Source: Callorhinus ursinus
Taxonomy: Eukaryota; Chordata; Mammalia; Carnivora; Otariidae
Assembly: GCF_003265705.1 (NCBI RefSeq)
Contig: NW_020313044.1
Coordinates: 1,879,223-1,943,222 of the forward strand
DNA: 64,000 bases
Direction: 5' to 3'
The notes below the pieces were generated by a model that was given only the letters and a program-made list of their open reading frames with translations, had not been told where the DNA came from and ran no database searches. The position numbers and the translations under genes are program-made. Within the stretch, counting starts at the first letter, position 1; the number at the start of each line of letters is the position of its first letter. Below, piece after piece: positions 31,890 through 42,764 of the stretch.

Positions 31890-33280
31890 GTAAGATAAAA
31901 ATAATGGTAATTTTTATAAAATAGTGATCATCATCATAATGATCTTTAAAAAATAATAAAGATCTAGCCAAGTGTCCTTTTTCTCATAGATTTGTATACC
32001 TAAAAGAAGAGTGACAACTACGTGTGCCATATAGATGTCTGATATAAAACGTATTTGGATATGATTAATTGATCACACAGAAATCATGGTTTATGGAATC
32101 CAGTTACTTTGCAGTAGATGGGAAACTTTTTACTCTGACTTTGGCTCTCTGTTTTGACTAAGGTTAAGCCCCCCCCCTTTTTTTGATGATGATATTGTAC
32201 TTGTGTTTAGAAAGAGACTGCATTTTGGGGAAAAACAAGTTTTCTTTTTGTTTACATGAACCATCTGTGTTTTTATACCTCTTATTTTCTTACCCCTCCT
32301 TCCTCCCTCTGCCTCTGTCCTCAACCTGTTTACATTTTTGAAGAAAGTGGCAGGCTTGGTGGGAGAGAATTTAGTAAAATAGGCATGTGTCAGAGTGAGT
32401 CTTAATTATAAGGGTTACCTTTTTTTTTTGGACAGCTAGTGGGAGATTTGAGAGTTGAGATTTCAACAGCTGTGTTAACTCTGCTTAATGCAGATGAAGC
32501 CTGGCATCCTTGATACTGCATGGAGTAATCCACAATCCTGTATCTTGTGCAGTGTGACAGTTAACCGTTACTGTGGGTACTTTTAATTTTAAAATTTCCT
32601 GATTTGCATTTAAATGAACCATCTTAACATTGCATTAACTTAACCTTGCTGTTAAAAAAAAAATGGCATCAAGTAGCAAGGTAAGGATATTCTAAAGCTT
32701 TGGAGCAGACAGGTTTTAAGAATGATGTGGCTATTCTGTTGTAAATGAACATTTAATGTCTTTAGAGAAGGTATGTAAGCTCTCTGCATGAATGAGGCAG
32801 TTTGCCAACAATCAACCTCCTCGGTTCTGATAGAACTATGCTTTTATTTTCTGCTGTTGCGTCTCCATTTCTCTTTCTATCATAAAGATTGCTAGTCAAA
32901 AGCCTACATCTCTGCCCCTTTCTGAATTTAGAGCAAACTTTTGCGTAATAGCCAGGATTACTACTTATAAATAAGGTAATGAAGACTGAATAACTACAGT
33001 TTAACTTTTTATTTAGTCCCACTAAGCATGCATGATCCCTTCTGGAAAAACCTAAGGCTGCTGTAATTCATTAAGATTGGCTAGCTCTAGTAGGTTTTGT
33101 AATAGATCTTGTGAAGGAGTGCTCTGTAAATTAATTGGAAAACTAGAAACTGCCAAGAGTTTAAAAGTTATTTGTTTGGCTACTCTAAACAATACCATTA
33201 ATTGTAGAGAAGCAGAAGATATGACTAAGATTAAGGCAGGGCTTCGTCTTGGTAGGCTTGTAAATATAAAATCAGTTTGC
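31890..33280. other. Intron 1: repeat-poor stretch without exon
   Basis: No recognised repeat or gene over about 1.4 kb. It holds a C9 run near 32168 and AT-rich unique sequence. Small open frames lack motifs and splice context. Confidence 0.4.
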
Positions 33281-33298
33281 ATAAATTCAGTTCAACTA

Positions 33299-33485
33299 TG
33301 GGCGCCTGGGTGGCTCAGTTGGTTAAGCGACTGCCTTCAGCTCAGGTCATGATCCCGGAGTCCCGGGATCGAGTCCCGCATCAGGCTCCCTGCTCAGCAG
33401 TGAGTCTGCTTCTCCCTCGGACCCTCCCCTCTCATGTGCTCTCTATCTCATTCTCTTTCTCAAATAAATAAAATCTTAAAAAAAA
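33299..33485 (+). mobile_element. CAN-SINE (canid-like subtype)
   Basis: Perfect 18-bp duplication ATAAATTCAGTTCAACTA at 33281-33298 and 33486-33503. The body has the GGACCCTCCCCTCTCATGTG variant. Confidence 0.97.
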
Positions 33486-33724
33486 ATAAATTCAGTTCAA
33501 CTAATACTGTGTCTGCTCTGCATAAAGCAGCTTACCAGCAACTTAAGGGATATAAAGAAGCATAAGCATAGTTACTATCCTTGAACTTAAAATATAGCTA
33601 GGAAGACCACAGGCTAAACCTAGGAGAAATTGCATTTAATAAATTAATTCAGAAGCTACTGAGAGATAACATAAATGACAGGAATACTAGAATTTCAGTT
33701 CTGGAAGGACTTGGAGCCTAGGAT

Positions 33725-33840
33725 TCAATCCCTTTCATTTTAGAGATGAGAAAACAGAATCCAGAGAGGTGACATGACTTGCCCAAGGTCAAAGAGTAAG
33801 TTAGTGACAAAACTGGTACCAGAAGGCATGTTCTTTCCAG
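33725..33840 (-). repeat. MIR SINE, reverse
   Basis: TTTTAGAGATGAGAAAACAG, GAGAGGTGACATGACTTGCC and CAAGGTCAAAGAG are the reverse MIR core. Confidence 0.8.
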
Positions 33841-34560
33841 GGAACATATTCTCATTAGATTCTAAATGCTCTACTTCTACTTTCTGAAATCCTTCTTGGG
33901 TTGGCGTCACCAAAAGCATAAACTGGCTCTGTAGTATAGTTTAATAATGTTTGGCATCACTCTTGGCAGGGCCTTTGATTAAAGGTGCTGCACAAGTCAG
34001 TCTGCTTCCATCATGGTTATTGAAAGACTTGAAAACAGACTGAATGGTTTCTCAATTTTCAAGTGTCAGTATATTTCACGTTTTTCAATGTGAGTGAGTG
34101 ATTGAGTCCTTTGCCTTAACACTTTTAGCAGCAGCTGGAGTCCGGTGAATTTCTATGGGGACGTTGGAGACCTCAGAGATAATACTTAACAGGATGTAGA
34201 GTTCTGGAATATAGAACTGGAAGGGACTTTAGGGGAGAACTTATTCATTGGTTGCAAAGTCTTGACCAACTGGGCAAACAGTACTCAGACGTTTTTGTTT
34301 GCCCTACGCAGTGGTAAAATATTTTGGAATGAGTTGCTAATACTAAAGTTGTGAGGCTTCACATTAAAATCTGCGTCTCTGGGTCTCTTGAAAAAAAATC
34401 CTATGATCTGCCAACCCTACATCTGTGTGATAAGAGTGCCTACCTGGAGCTAATGGGCAGCTGGGCGCATGCTTTCCCCATTTACCCGTCCTGGTCTCTC
34501 CTAATGATCTCCCTGAGAGGTCAGGTGTCAATGCAACTCATTCTTACACTTTGCCTTTTT
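33841..34560. other. Intron 1: no gene seen
   Basis: Unassigned. A second MIR-like scrap (GGAATATAGAACTGGAAGGG) lies near 34206. Confidence 0.4.
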
Positions 34561-34633
34561 TTTTTTCAAAGTAAAGAGAAAGGGGGATTTTTTTTGGCCC
34601 CCAAAGTTAAAAAAAAAAAAAAAAAGACCAAAA

Positions 34634-35006
34634 AGGGTTTTTTTTTTTTTTTTTGAGAATGTTTTTATTATCAGCAAGTGTACAAATTTTCAGAGTACTC
34701 TTGTTCTTTAAGCCAAAAAGCTAGTTTTTCTTCCAAGTTTCAGAGAAACTTTTTTTTTCTGACTTGGTCTGCTGGATCTTCACNNNNNNNNNNNNNNNNN
34801 NNNNNNNNNNNNNNNNNNNNNNNNNNNNNNNNNNNNNNNNNNNNNNNNNNNNNNNNNNNNNNNNNNNNNNNNNNNNNNNNNNNGCTCTTCGGTGGGCTCT
34901 TCGGTGGCTTCCTGCTGGCCTGAGACTCTTGTTTCTCAGCCCAGGACACTCATCTTGGTCCCCACTTTTGCTCATGAAGGAAAAGTGGGCCTGAGTTGTG
35001 GATTCT
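34634..35006 (-). pseudogene. Probable processed retrocopy of unknown gene, broken by an assembly gap
   Basis: On the minus strand this reads as an mRNA 3' end: an AATAAA signal (in GATAATAAAAAC, around 34670) followed within 20 bases by a long A run (poly(T) at 34634-34651). No introns are apparent. The middle is replaced by 100 N (34784-34883). Right of the gap, a short repeat of GCTCTTCGGTGG occurs twice, and minus-strand frames are Lys/Arg/Pro-rich, as in small basic proteins. I could not match it to a named gene. The 5' boundary is uncertain because a SINE starts at 35022. It could also be an old 3' UTR or a non-coding RNA copy. Confidence 0.4.
34784..34883. other. Assembly gap (100 N)
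   Basis: Exactly 100 N, the usual placeholder for a gap of unknown size. Open frames that cross it are meaningless. Confidence 1.
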
Positions 35007-35021
35007 AAAGCATTAGGAAAA

Positions 35022-35229
35022 GGGGCTCCTGGGTGGCTCATTTGGTTAAGCGTCTGACTTTGGATTTTGACTTAGGTCATGATCTTAGGGGTCATGAGAT
35101 CACGTCCCACATTGGGTTCTGAGCTCAGCCCAGAGTCTGCTTATCCTTCTCCCTGTTTTGCTCTCTCTCTTTCACTCTCTGTGCTCTCTCTCTTTCACTC
35201 TCAAATAAATAACATCTTTAAAAAAAATA
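35022..35229 (+). mobile_element. CAN-SINE, diverged
   Basis: Target AAAGYATTAGGAA at 35007-35019 and 35230-35242. The head contains TTTTGACTTAGGTCATGATC. Confidence 0.93.
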
Positions 35230-35242
35230 AAAGTATTAGGAA

Positions 35243-36095
35243 TACATTTGTGCCGTTTGGACCTTGATTTGCTGGTTTTCAAAAGTTAAGTCCTCAGACC
35301 TAGTCCCTTTCCCTAGGGCTGACTCTCCTTCCCTGGGCTCCTTTTCAAGAAAACTTCTTATTTTAAGAAAAAAATGGAAGAGTTTATTTCTTTGGGAAAG
35401 TGAATTGTTACATCATTGTACTTGTTTAATAATTAAAACACACACGTGACCACATGTCTACTTGGAACCAGCTTCACTTATCTCTTGGCACTTTCCTCTA
35501 CTACCTTTGAAAGGTTTTATGTTTTATTTGTATTGATGCAGTGGCTATGGAATGTTAGGATACAGGAATGCAGGGTCCATGGGGCAAATCATTCCTTCTG
35601 AAATGTCTTAGCTGTGACATTTGATGACATTTGCTTTAGCTGTTGTCAGCCCTTTAGCAGTCTAGAGCACTCCATCTCCTAAGGTTTACTGGGCTGATCA
35701 GTTTCGTGGACAAATAACCTTTAAAAATCAAAGTGTAGGCCTGACATAATATAAGTATAGAGAGCAAATTTGCCCACTTGCACTGAAGCAAATTTCCTGG
35801 AAACTGGCATTTTTTTGCTACCAGATTAAGCAAATCCAGATTTCTTTGGGTATCCCAGTGGTTCTAGGATGTTTTGATGCTTAGATAAATCTGTGGAATG
35901 TTAGATGATGCCTTCACTAACGTTTTCAAAAATGTCTAAAGGGCCTACCTATTTGTGCCTCAAGAATGCATTTATGGGAGAAGACACAGACATATTTATA
36001 TTAAAGTTGTTAAGAGTGGGCTAGTTATAGGCATGTGCAGTTCTACCTTGTCCTAGTTGTCATTTTAATGTATAAAATGTAAGTGTTGATGTTGC
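35243..36095. other. Intron 1: no gene or repeat recognised
   Basis: About 850 bp of unassigned, AT-leaning sequence. Confidence 0.4.
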
Positions 36096-36099
36096 TTTC

Positions 36100-36200
36100 T
36101 GTGGAGTCTAGAACTGTGCTGTCTGATAAGGTAGTCACTAGTGACTGTTCAGCATTAATTAAAATGAAATAAAATTAAATCAATCCCTCAGCCACACTAG
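36100..36200. repeat. hAT-like MER fragment
   Basis: CTGTGCTGTCTGATAAGGTA, TTAATTAAAATGAAAT and CCACACTAGCCACATTTCC recall a non-autonomous hAT element with GTAGCCACTAGCCACATG-type arms. Family not certain. Confidence 0.5.
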
Positions 36201-36208
36201 CCACATTT

Positions 36209-36440
36209 CCAGACCTCCTCCTCCCTCTTCTCTCTCCCTCCGCACTGCTCTCCCTCTCCTCTTACTTTTCCTCTTCCCTTCCCTCTCTACTCCTGCTCCC
36301 TTCTCCATTCTCCTTCTACCCCTCACTCTCTTTCCATCTCATCTACCTTCAGTTCCCCCTCTTCCTGTGTCTCTTCTTCCTCCTTCCTGCCCCTTTCTTT
36401 CTTCTGCCCACTCTCCCGTCCACTTTCCATTCTTCTCTGT
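36209..36440. repeat. Polypyrimidine tract, about 230 bp
   Basis: The + strand is almost wholly C and T, made of irregular CTCC, TTCC and CTTCT units with few purines. Confidence 0.9.
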
Positions 36441-37304
36441 ATATGAAACATACTTAATGCATTACGTTTTTTTGAACTATATGAGAGTAAGTTGCAGACA
36501 TGTCCATTACATGCAACAAGGACATAACTACAGTATAATGATGAAAATATGCAAATTTGATACACTATTATCTAATTTAGAACGGACTTAGATTTTATAA
36601 TTTGTCTCAGTTTTTTTGTTTTGTTTTGTTTTTTCCTTCAAGTACAGTTTCATTCCAGGATTACTGCATTTATGTGTCATGTCTCTTTAGCCTCCTTTAG
36701 TCTGGAAGAATTTCTCAGTCTATGTTTTTCCGACCTTGACATCTTTGAGACTATAACCAATTATTTTGTAGACTATGCCTCACTTTGAGTTTGATGTTTC
36801 CTCATGACAAGATTGAGGCTATGTAGTTTTGGTAGGAAATACCAAAGTGTTGTTATGTCCTTCTCCGTGCATCATATCAGGAGGTATATGATGTCAGTTT
36901 GTCCTATTATAGGGGATGTTGATTTTGATCATTTGGTTAAGGTGGTGTCTACCAGGTTTTTCCACTTTAAAGTTTCTATAACCCCTCCCCCCTTGTAATC
37001 AGTAAATAATCTGTTGGGAATTACCATGAGAGTATGTAAATAATCAGTTTCTTTGTAAACTTTCAACCACTTGGTTTAGCATTCAAGATGTTAATCATCA
37101 TTCAAGATGATTTCTTGACTGAATCGGTTATTATTATGATGGTTTCTAAATGGTGATTTATCTAAACCCATTATTCCTCTACATTTATTAGTTTCCTATT
37201 GTATGGAAGAACTTCTCCTTTATTCTTATTAGCCTGGGTTCTCATTTTATTGAGTGGATCATAATCTGTTTAATTTAATCTTCAGGACAGCCCTCTGAAC
37301 GTAA
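36441..37304. repeat. Old L1M 3' region
   Basis: GAGAGTAAGTTGCAGACATG, TACACTATTATCTAATTTAG, TGTCATGTCTCTTTAGCCTC, GGTATATGATGTCAGTTTGT and GGTTAAGGTGGTGTCTACC: same family as 28600-30500. The VDAC3 retrocopy inserted just right of it. Confidence 0.75.
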
Positions 37305-37314
37305 TGATTGTCTT
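37305..37314. repeat. Target-site duplication of the VDAC3 retrocopy (tail side)
   Basis: TGATTGTCTT here is identical to 38615-38624. The two copies flank the pseudogene and mark an L1-mediated insertion. Confidence 0.9.
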
Positions 37315-38614
37315 TTTTTTTTTTTAATGTTCCAAATGTGATGGGTTTATTTTATTTTACTCTGATGCAGAACCAAAGATTACACTACAGCACAGAGACC
37401 AATATATTAAAAGGTCATGAAAAAGTGGTGTGGGACATGCAGGATGTGATGTACAAACTGGAGGATCGGGTCATTTCCTTTGTAACATGACACTACATTG
37501 TTGCTGAGGAACACATTTAAAATAACACTGCAGAATTCAACTGAAATGTGGCACAAACATGACAACTTCCAGGCATGCCTTCAAGTACCTCCCTTAAGAT
37601 GGACTTGCGATCTCTAGATTTCAGTGTGGGGAGGATTACAATTCTTTGAAAGAATAAAAAGTTCACACTTTTGAAATTTCACAGAATTTTAAGGCCAAGA
37701 CATAGTGGGTTCTCTTCACCTCCAGGGACAAATCAGATGCTTTACTCAAAACCACATTAAGCTTCTAGTTCAAATCCCAACCCAAACTTGTGACCTCCTG
37801 CATTGAAGTTCTTTCCATCGATTAAAGCTGATAGGGTCAGTGTGACACCAGGTTAAAGGGTCTGAGTATAACCCAGTCCAATCAGGCTGGCATTATTTAC
37901 TTTAGCAGATAGAGAAGTTCTACAGTCCAGCTTGTTTTAAGCAGCGATGCCAAAACGGGTATTGTTCCTGCCAGCCGTCCAAGCAAGGTTTATTGACGTT
38001 TCAATCTTCTCGTTAACCTTCCATCATTCACATGAGTGTGCAGCTGGAAATCTGCAGCCTTATAACCCAGGGTGAAATTCTGTGACGGTTTGGATTTGGC
38101 TGTGTCAAAACTCATCTGATAGCCAGCGAGGCAACCCTCAAAGGCTAACACAGCCCAGCCATAGATGGTTGGTCCAGAAAAATCTATATCAACATTACTG
38201 CCAAGACAAACAATCCCGTTTATAAGAGGCCTTCAGTTTTCCACTCTTCTTTCCTGTGTTCGGTACAAATATGGTATCAAGAGTCGGTTTCAGCCCTTCA
38301 GCCAACTTACTCTCCAAAGAGATTTCTGTTCCGAGAGTACATTTCTAGGTGAAGGTAAGTCCATAGTTACAGACCTTATATTTGGTGTGTAGGTTGCCTG
38401 ACGCTTTCCCTGTATCAGTGTAAGCATGACCAGAAGTAGAAAATTCCACTCCACTACAGGACTTGTTTCTCAGATCTATCTTAACCATGCCAAATCCATA
38501 TCCTTTATTGAAGACATCCTTGGCGGCTTTCCTAGGTCACAGTAAGTCGGTGTGTTACACATATCTCCAACCAGAGGGCCTGTCTCCGCTCTGCCAGGGC
38601 AACGCTGAAGGCCT
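37315..38614 (-). pseudogene. VDAC3P: VDAC3 processed pseudogene, antisense in CTNNA1 intron 1
   Basis: This is a retrocopy of the mRNA for VDAC3, the outer mitochondrial membrane beta-barrel porin. Read on the minus strand, the start ATG is at 38562-38560, followed by MCNTPTYCDLGKAAKDVF, the specific VDAC3 N-terminus. Further on are the NNASLIGLGYTQTL and [15 protein letters not shown] stretches and the C-terminal GLGFELEA with stop at 37757-37759. NNASLIG and the Cys-rich N-terminus favour VDAC3 over VDAC1 and VDAC2. The copy has no introns, a 3' UTR (37327-37756), a poly(A) tail seen as poly(T) at about 37313-37326, and a perfect 10-bp target duplication TGATTGTCTT (37305-37314 and 38615-38624). 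The reading frame is dead: in-frame stops (for example TAG after TFT near 38346) and deletions leave about 806 bases where 852 are expected. No promoter came with it. Confidence 0.95.
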
Positions 38615-38624
38615 TGATTGTCTT
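38615..38624. repeat. Target-site duplication of the VDAC3 retrocopy (5' side)
   Basis: This is the second copy of TGATTGTCTT, immediately beyond the mRNA 5' end of the retrocopy. Confidence 0.9.
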
Positions 38625-38639
38625 ATTTTTTAAATGAGT

Positions 38640-39310
38640 AAGGAAGTTCAAAGTGGTTAAATGATGACCAACATGCCTTTTGATTGTATTGTCCTCCTTA
38701 CATAAAGATGTAAAGATTATAAAATGAAGATTCTGCTTTTTTAATTAACAAAAGTAACTTTTTCTAAATGTCAGTGTGATTTTTATATCAAAAAATACAG
38801 TTAAGCAAAAAGAATGTTAAAACTACCCATAATCCCCACTTTAGAAATAACACTGTTGTTAATATTTTGGTTTATACATCTAGATATCTTTATTCCTCCC
38901 TGCAGTCATACTTTATATTGTTTTGAAATCTCTTTATTGTCTTCAATAGTATATTTTGAACATTTTCTCATAAACTTCTATAACATCCTCCCTATTTTAT
39001 TAGATGAGACATTTCAGGTATACAAAGAAGCTAAAATGATAAATCTGAGAACACCCATCCACGTGTTCTCTACCTAGATTGAATAGTTATGAATATTTTT
39101 TCGTAATTCCTTGATCTGTATATGTATATATTTTCTTTTGCTAAACTTGTTTGAAAGTTGCAGACATCTTTATATTTCACCCCTGAATATTTCAGCATTC
39201 ATCTCCTAGAAATTGTCATTTTTCTTTTTTTTGTCATTTTTCTGCATAGTCACAATTTCATTATCACACCTATGAAATTGAGCAGTAATTCCGTAATAAC
39301 ATTTAATATT
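38640..39310. repeat. Old L1 3' region
   Basis: TGTTGTTAATATTTTGGTTT, GAAGCTAAAATGATAAATC, TTGAAAGTTGCAGACATC and GAATATTTCAGCATTCATC are old L1 landmarks. Orientation not firm. Confidence 0.6.
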
Positions 39311-41042
39311 TAATAAGTATTAAACACCAATTTCTTTACAAATGTCTTAATAACTTGTCTGAAACTATTGTCTGAACAGGGTACATGTATTGCATGAGAT
39401 TTCTTATGTCTCTTAGAGAGTCTTTCAGTGTAGAATAGTCTTCTCACCCTCTTCCCCAGAGTACTGACTTTTCTGAAGAATTGAGGCTGTGTTACCCTGT
39501 AAGGTACCCTACATTCTGGTTTTGTTTGTTTTCCCATGGTGTTGCTTATCATGCTGCTATATCCCCTATAAGCTTGACATTGAGTCTAGGCCAGGTTTTT
39601 TTAACCTGCAGTGAATTTGGATTGGAAAAATTTTGTCTTTGTGTTCACTATTAACAGGAATTTAGCATTTCTATCATTAGCGTAGATAACAAACTACAGT
39701 TTTCAGTCGAGCCTGTAACTTTGTCACCAGTAGGAATCTCAGTGCTTTTCATATCTGCAATAATTACATTACCTTGAAAAATGTGCATGTTCATTGTTAC
39801 TTTGAAGTAGTCAGACTTCTTGCTAAGTCTTATGTAATACTAATAAAGAAGCACATATATTACTGTATCATCCATTTATTTGTAAAGTATCTTGATAACT
39901 AAATTTCAGTATATGTGTTTCTTTTGTAATCCTTTGGATTGTGTTTTATGCATATGAAAAACATTGAAGGAAGGGTGTTATAGCTGCCCTGTTCAGTACA
40001 GAAGCTGACAGGAGGCTCTTGAACAGGTGAAATGTGGCTTCTTTGACTTTAAGTGTGCCCTGAGTGTAAAGCAAATCTCAGATTTGGACACTTAATACTT
40101 ATGTAAAATATTTCTAATAATTTAAAAAATGTGTTTATATGCTAAAATTTTTTGGATATATTGTGTGCAGTCATCCATTCTTTCTAATGTTGCTACTAAA
40201 AAATTGAAAATTACATAGGTGGCTTATACTGTATTTCCGTTGGACAGACGTTGGCATTTAGACTTTACTAGACTGCCAAAAGGATCCATGGCATTGAAAA
40301 AGGTTTTGAATCTCTACATAGAGGCTTTAGTAGACTCTAGTTAAACACTTAATTTATTTTTGCTGTTGCTCAGCTACTCATTTTATAGTAACACTGAGGC
40401 TTTTGAAAAACTTCTAAAGCTTTTTTTCATCAAGAGTACTTAATAGGTAATACATTTCTTTATATTGGGAGGCATATAATATCAGGTCTGTCATTAATAG
40501 TGATGCTAAGTTTAGTTATCTGTTTAAGAAGGTGGCCATTAGATGGCAAATTTGTAAAGGTATGTCTTGGCCTCTGTAATTAGTAAGTAACTTGTCAAGT
40601 GATACTTTGGCATCTTAAAGTATCCTGTTCCCCAGTAGCCTGTCACTTAATGGTGTTAACATCCATTGGTAATTTTGTTGCCAGAATCAGTTACTACACC
40701 GGGGCTTGCAAAATGATCATTTTCTAATTCTGTTCTACATTTATGATAAAGAAATTCCCTTTTTCTTTTGAGAATCTCTATGGTCATAGGATATCTTTCT
40801 ATGTACTTACCTACCTGCATACCTGTCAATCAGGCAGTTGCAGTCCTCATGCTTTTTGATATTCAATTTGTCATAAATTGGCTGGTGGAGCCTTTGGTTC
40901 CTCTGTGTTTTGATAGATTAGTCTTTGTACCCTTCTTTGCATTCTGCAGAATAACATAGCTCAGACCCGAAGAGCCCCCCTCACCCCTTTTTGGGAGGAG
41001 TCCTGGTTCCCTTTAATGGGAATTGGTGTTTAACAGAAATAA
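39311..41042. other. Intron 1: long repeat-poor stretch
   Basis: About 1.7 kb of AT-rich sequence with no recognised repeat, exon or RNA gene; one of the cleanest unique stretches in the window. Confidence 0.45.
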
Positions 41043-41052
41043 AGACCTGGGC

Positions 41053-41244
41053 GGGGCACCTGGGTGGCTCAGTTGGTTAAGCACCTGCCTTTGGCTCAGG
41101 TCATGATCCCAGCGTCCTGGGATTGAACCCTGCATTGGGCTCCCTGTTCAGTGGGGAGCCTGCTTCTCCCTCTCCCACTGCTGCTCCCCCTGCTTGTACT
41201 CTCTCTCTGTCAAACAAATAAATAAAATCTTAAAAAAAAAAGAG
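41053..41244 (+). mobile_element. CAN-SINE, arm of an inverted pair
   Basis: Target AGAYCTGGGC at 41043-41052 and 41245-41254. A reverse copy lies 140 bp downstream. Confidence 0.95.
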
Positions 41245-41289
41245 AGATCTGGGCAACGAGAACACTTTTTTTGTTTTTCCTAAATTTTG

Positions 41290-41760
41290 TAAACATTGTT
41301 TCTTAAGAGCAGCACAGTAATGTGTGGTTGGTGATGTGATTTATTTATTCAGGGAACTCTGAAATTTAGGTAGTTTATAATTCTTTTTTTTTTGATTTTA
41401 TTTATCTGACAGAGAGACACAGTGAGAGAGGGAACACAAGCAGGGGGAGTGGGAGAGGGAGAAGCAGGCCTCTCGCGGAGCAGGGAGCCCGATGCGGGGC
41501 TCGATCCCAGGACCATGGGATCGTGACCTGAGCCGAAGGCAGACGCTTAACACTGAGCCACCCAGGCGCCCCGGTAGTTTATAATTTTTAATGATTATAT
41601 GCAGTGCTGTTGTGAACATCATTGTATCCAAGGTTTTACATGCACCTTGATTTTTCATTTAGAATAAAATTCTAGAAGTAGAATTTCTGGGTCACAAGAA
41701 CATATTCTTTTAAGGTTTTAAATATCAAGTTGGTTGTCTAGAAAGTTTAGTGTTTACTTC
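41290..41760 (-). repeat. HAL1/L1-like fragment, split by a SINE
   Basis: GCAGTGCTGTTGTGAACATC, CTAGAAGTAGAATTTCTGGG and TCACAAGAACATA fit a reverse old L1/HAL1. Confidence 0.6.
41383..41572 (-). mobile_element. CAN-SINE, arm of an inverted pair
   Basis: Perfect duplication GGTAGTTTATAATT at 41369-41382 and 41573-41586. Confidence 0.97.
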
Positions 41761-42352
41761 AGTTATGTACCTCCTGTCTTTATTTTTTTTTTTTTTTAAT
41801 CTTTCAGGCATTAGTTTTAGAAGCAGACACTGTTGGTGTTTTCATTGAAGTCTTTTCCCTTAGTCTTAAAGCCTCTCTCTAATGGAAGTTTACCTTGATA
41901 CTGATACATTGATAACTTGACTAAGTACAACTTGAAATTTCTTCTGGCTATGAGTGATAATAGCTGTAGGTGCAGAGGCAGTGGACTTAAGCATTATGTT
42001 TTAATAGAGTAAGACAAGATAGTCTCTAAGAAGCAATCAAAAAATGAAGGGATTATGCCTTTTATGTAATACTGTATTATAAATGTTGTGGAGTAAGAAA
42101 AATCAGAATCAGGCCTTCATTCACTTTAGCTTTTCATCCTGATTCTAAGTTGGTATGGAAAAAAAAGTAGGAATGGCCTGGTGCCAGAGAAGCCCAAAGG
42201 GAAAGGGCCCTATGTGTTTGGGAGTGCCTCTTATAGTACCTCTGCTGTTTATAAGCTCAACATTTCAAAGTGTAAGAGGTCAGAGTTATCAGGCCCTCTT
42301 GTGCAGGCTAGTAGGAATTTTTTTTCCTATCTGGAATTATGCTTTGCTGACA
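41761..42352. other. Intron 1: no exon seen
   Basis: Unassigned sequence shortly before exon 2; a poly(T) of about 15 lies near 41785-41799. Confidence 0.4.
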
Positions 42353-42367
42353 TAAAAAGTCTTTTTT

Positions 42368-42562
42368 TTTAAAAAAAAGATTTTATTTATTTGAGAGAGA
42401 GAGAATGAGAGAGAGAGAAAGCACATGAGGGGGGGAGGGTCAGAGGGAGAAGCAGACCCCCTGCCAAGCAGGGAGCCCGATGCAGGACTCGATCCAGGGA
42501 CTCCAGGATCATGACCTGAGCCGAAGGCAGTCGCCCAAACCAACTGAGCCACCCAGGCGCCC
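42368..42562 (-). mobile_element. CAN-SINE, 95 bp before exon 2
   Basis: Perfect duplication TAAAAAGTCTTTTTT at 42353-42367 and 42563-42577. It is antisense to CTNNA1 and ends 95 bp before the exon 2 acceptor. Confidence 0.97.
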
Positions 42563-42659
42563 TAAAAAGTCTTTTTTAAAAGTGGGAGATGATTTGTTAT
42601 ATATTTCATGTTAGTGTTTGATGTTTGCCTCACTTTGACCTTTTGTTTCTTTTTCAGAA

Positions 42660-42764
42660 ATGACTTCTGTCCACGCAGGCAACATAAACTTTAAATGGGA
42701 CCCTAAAAGTCTAGAGATCAGGACTTTGGCAGTTGAAAGACTGTTGGAGCCTCTTGTTACACAG
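42660..42764 (+). CDS. CTNNA1: Alpha-E-catenin, coding exon 2 (residues 1-35, start codon)
   Basis: This is the first coding exon of alpha-E-catenin, the actin-linking protein of adherens junctions that binds beta-catenin or plakoglobin at the membrane. The exon begins at 42658 after the acceptor TTTCTTTTTCAG and ends with CAG before the donor GTAAGA. It holds 35 codons and ends in phase 0. The peptide starts MTSVHAGNINFKWDPKSLEI and runs through the VERLLEPLVTQ motif, matching the known alpha-catenin N-terminus almost residue for residue. The NINFKWDP stretch is specific for CTNNA1 over CTNNA2 and CTNNA3. The start context after splicing is GAAATGA, with a purine at -3. Residue 3 is Ser (TCT), where human alpha-E-catenin as I remember it has Ala. 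The segment forms the flexible N-terminus and first helix of the beta-catenin-binding domain. The reading frame is undamaged. Confidence 0.97.
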
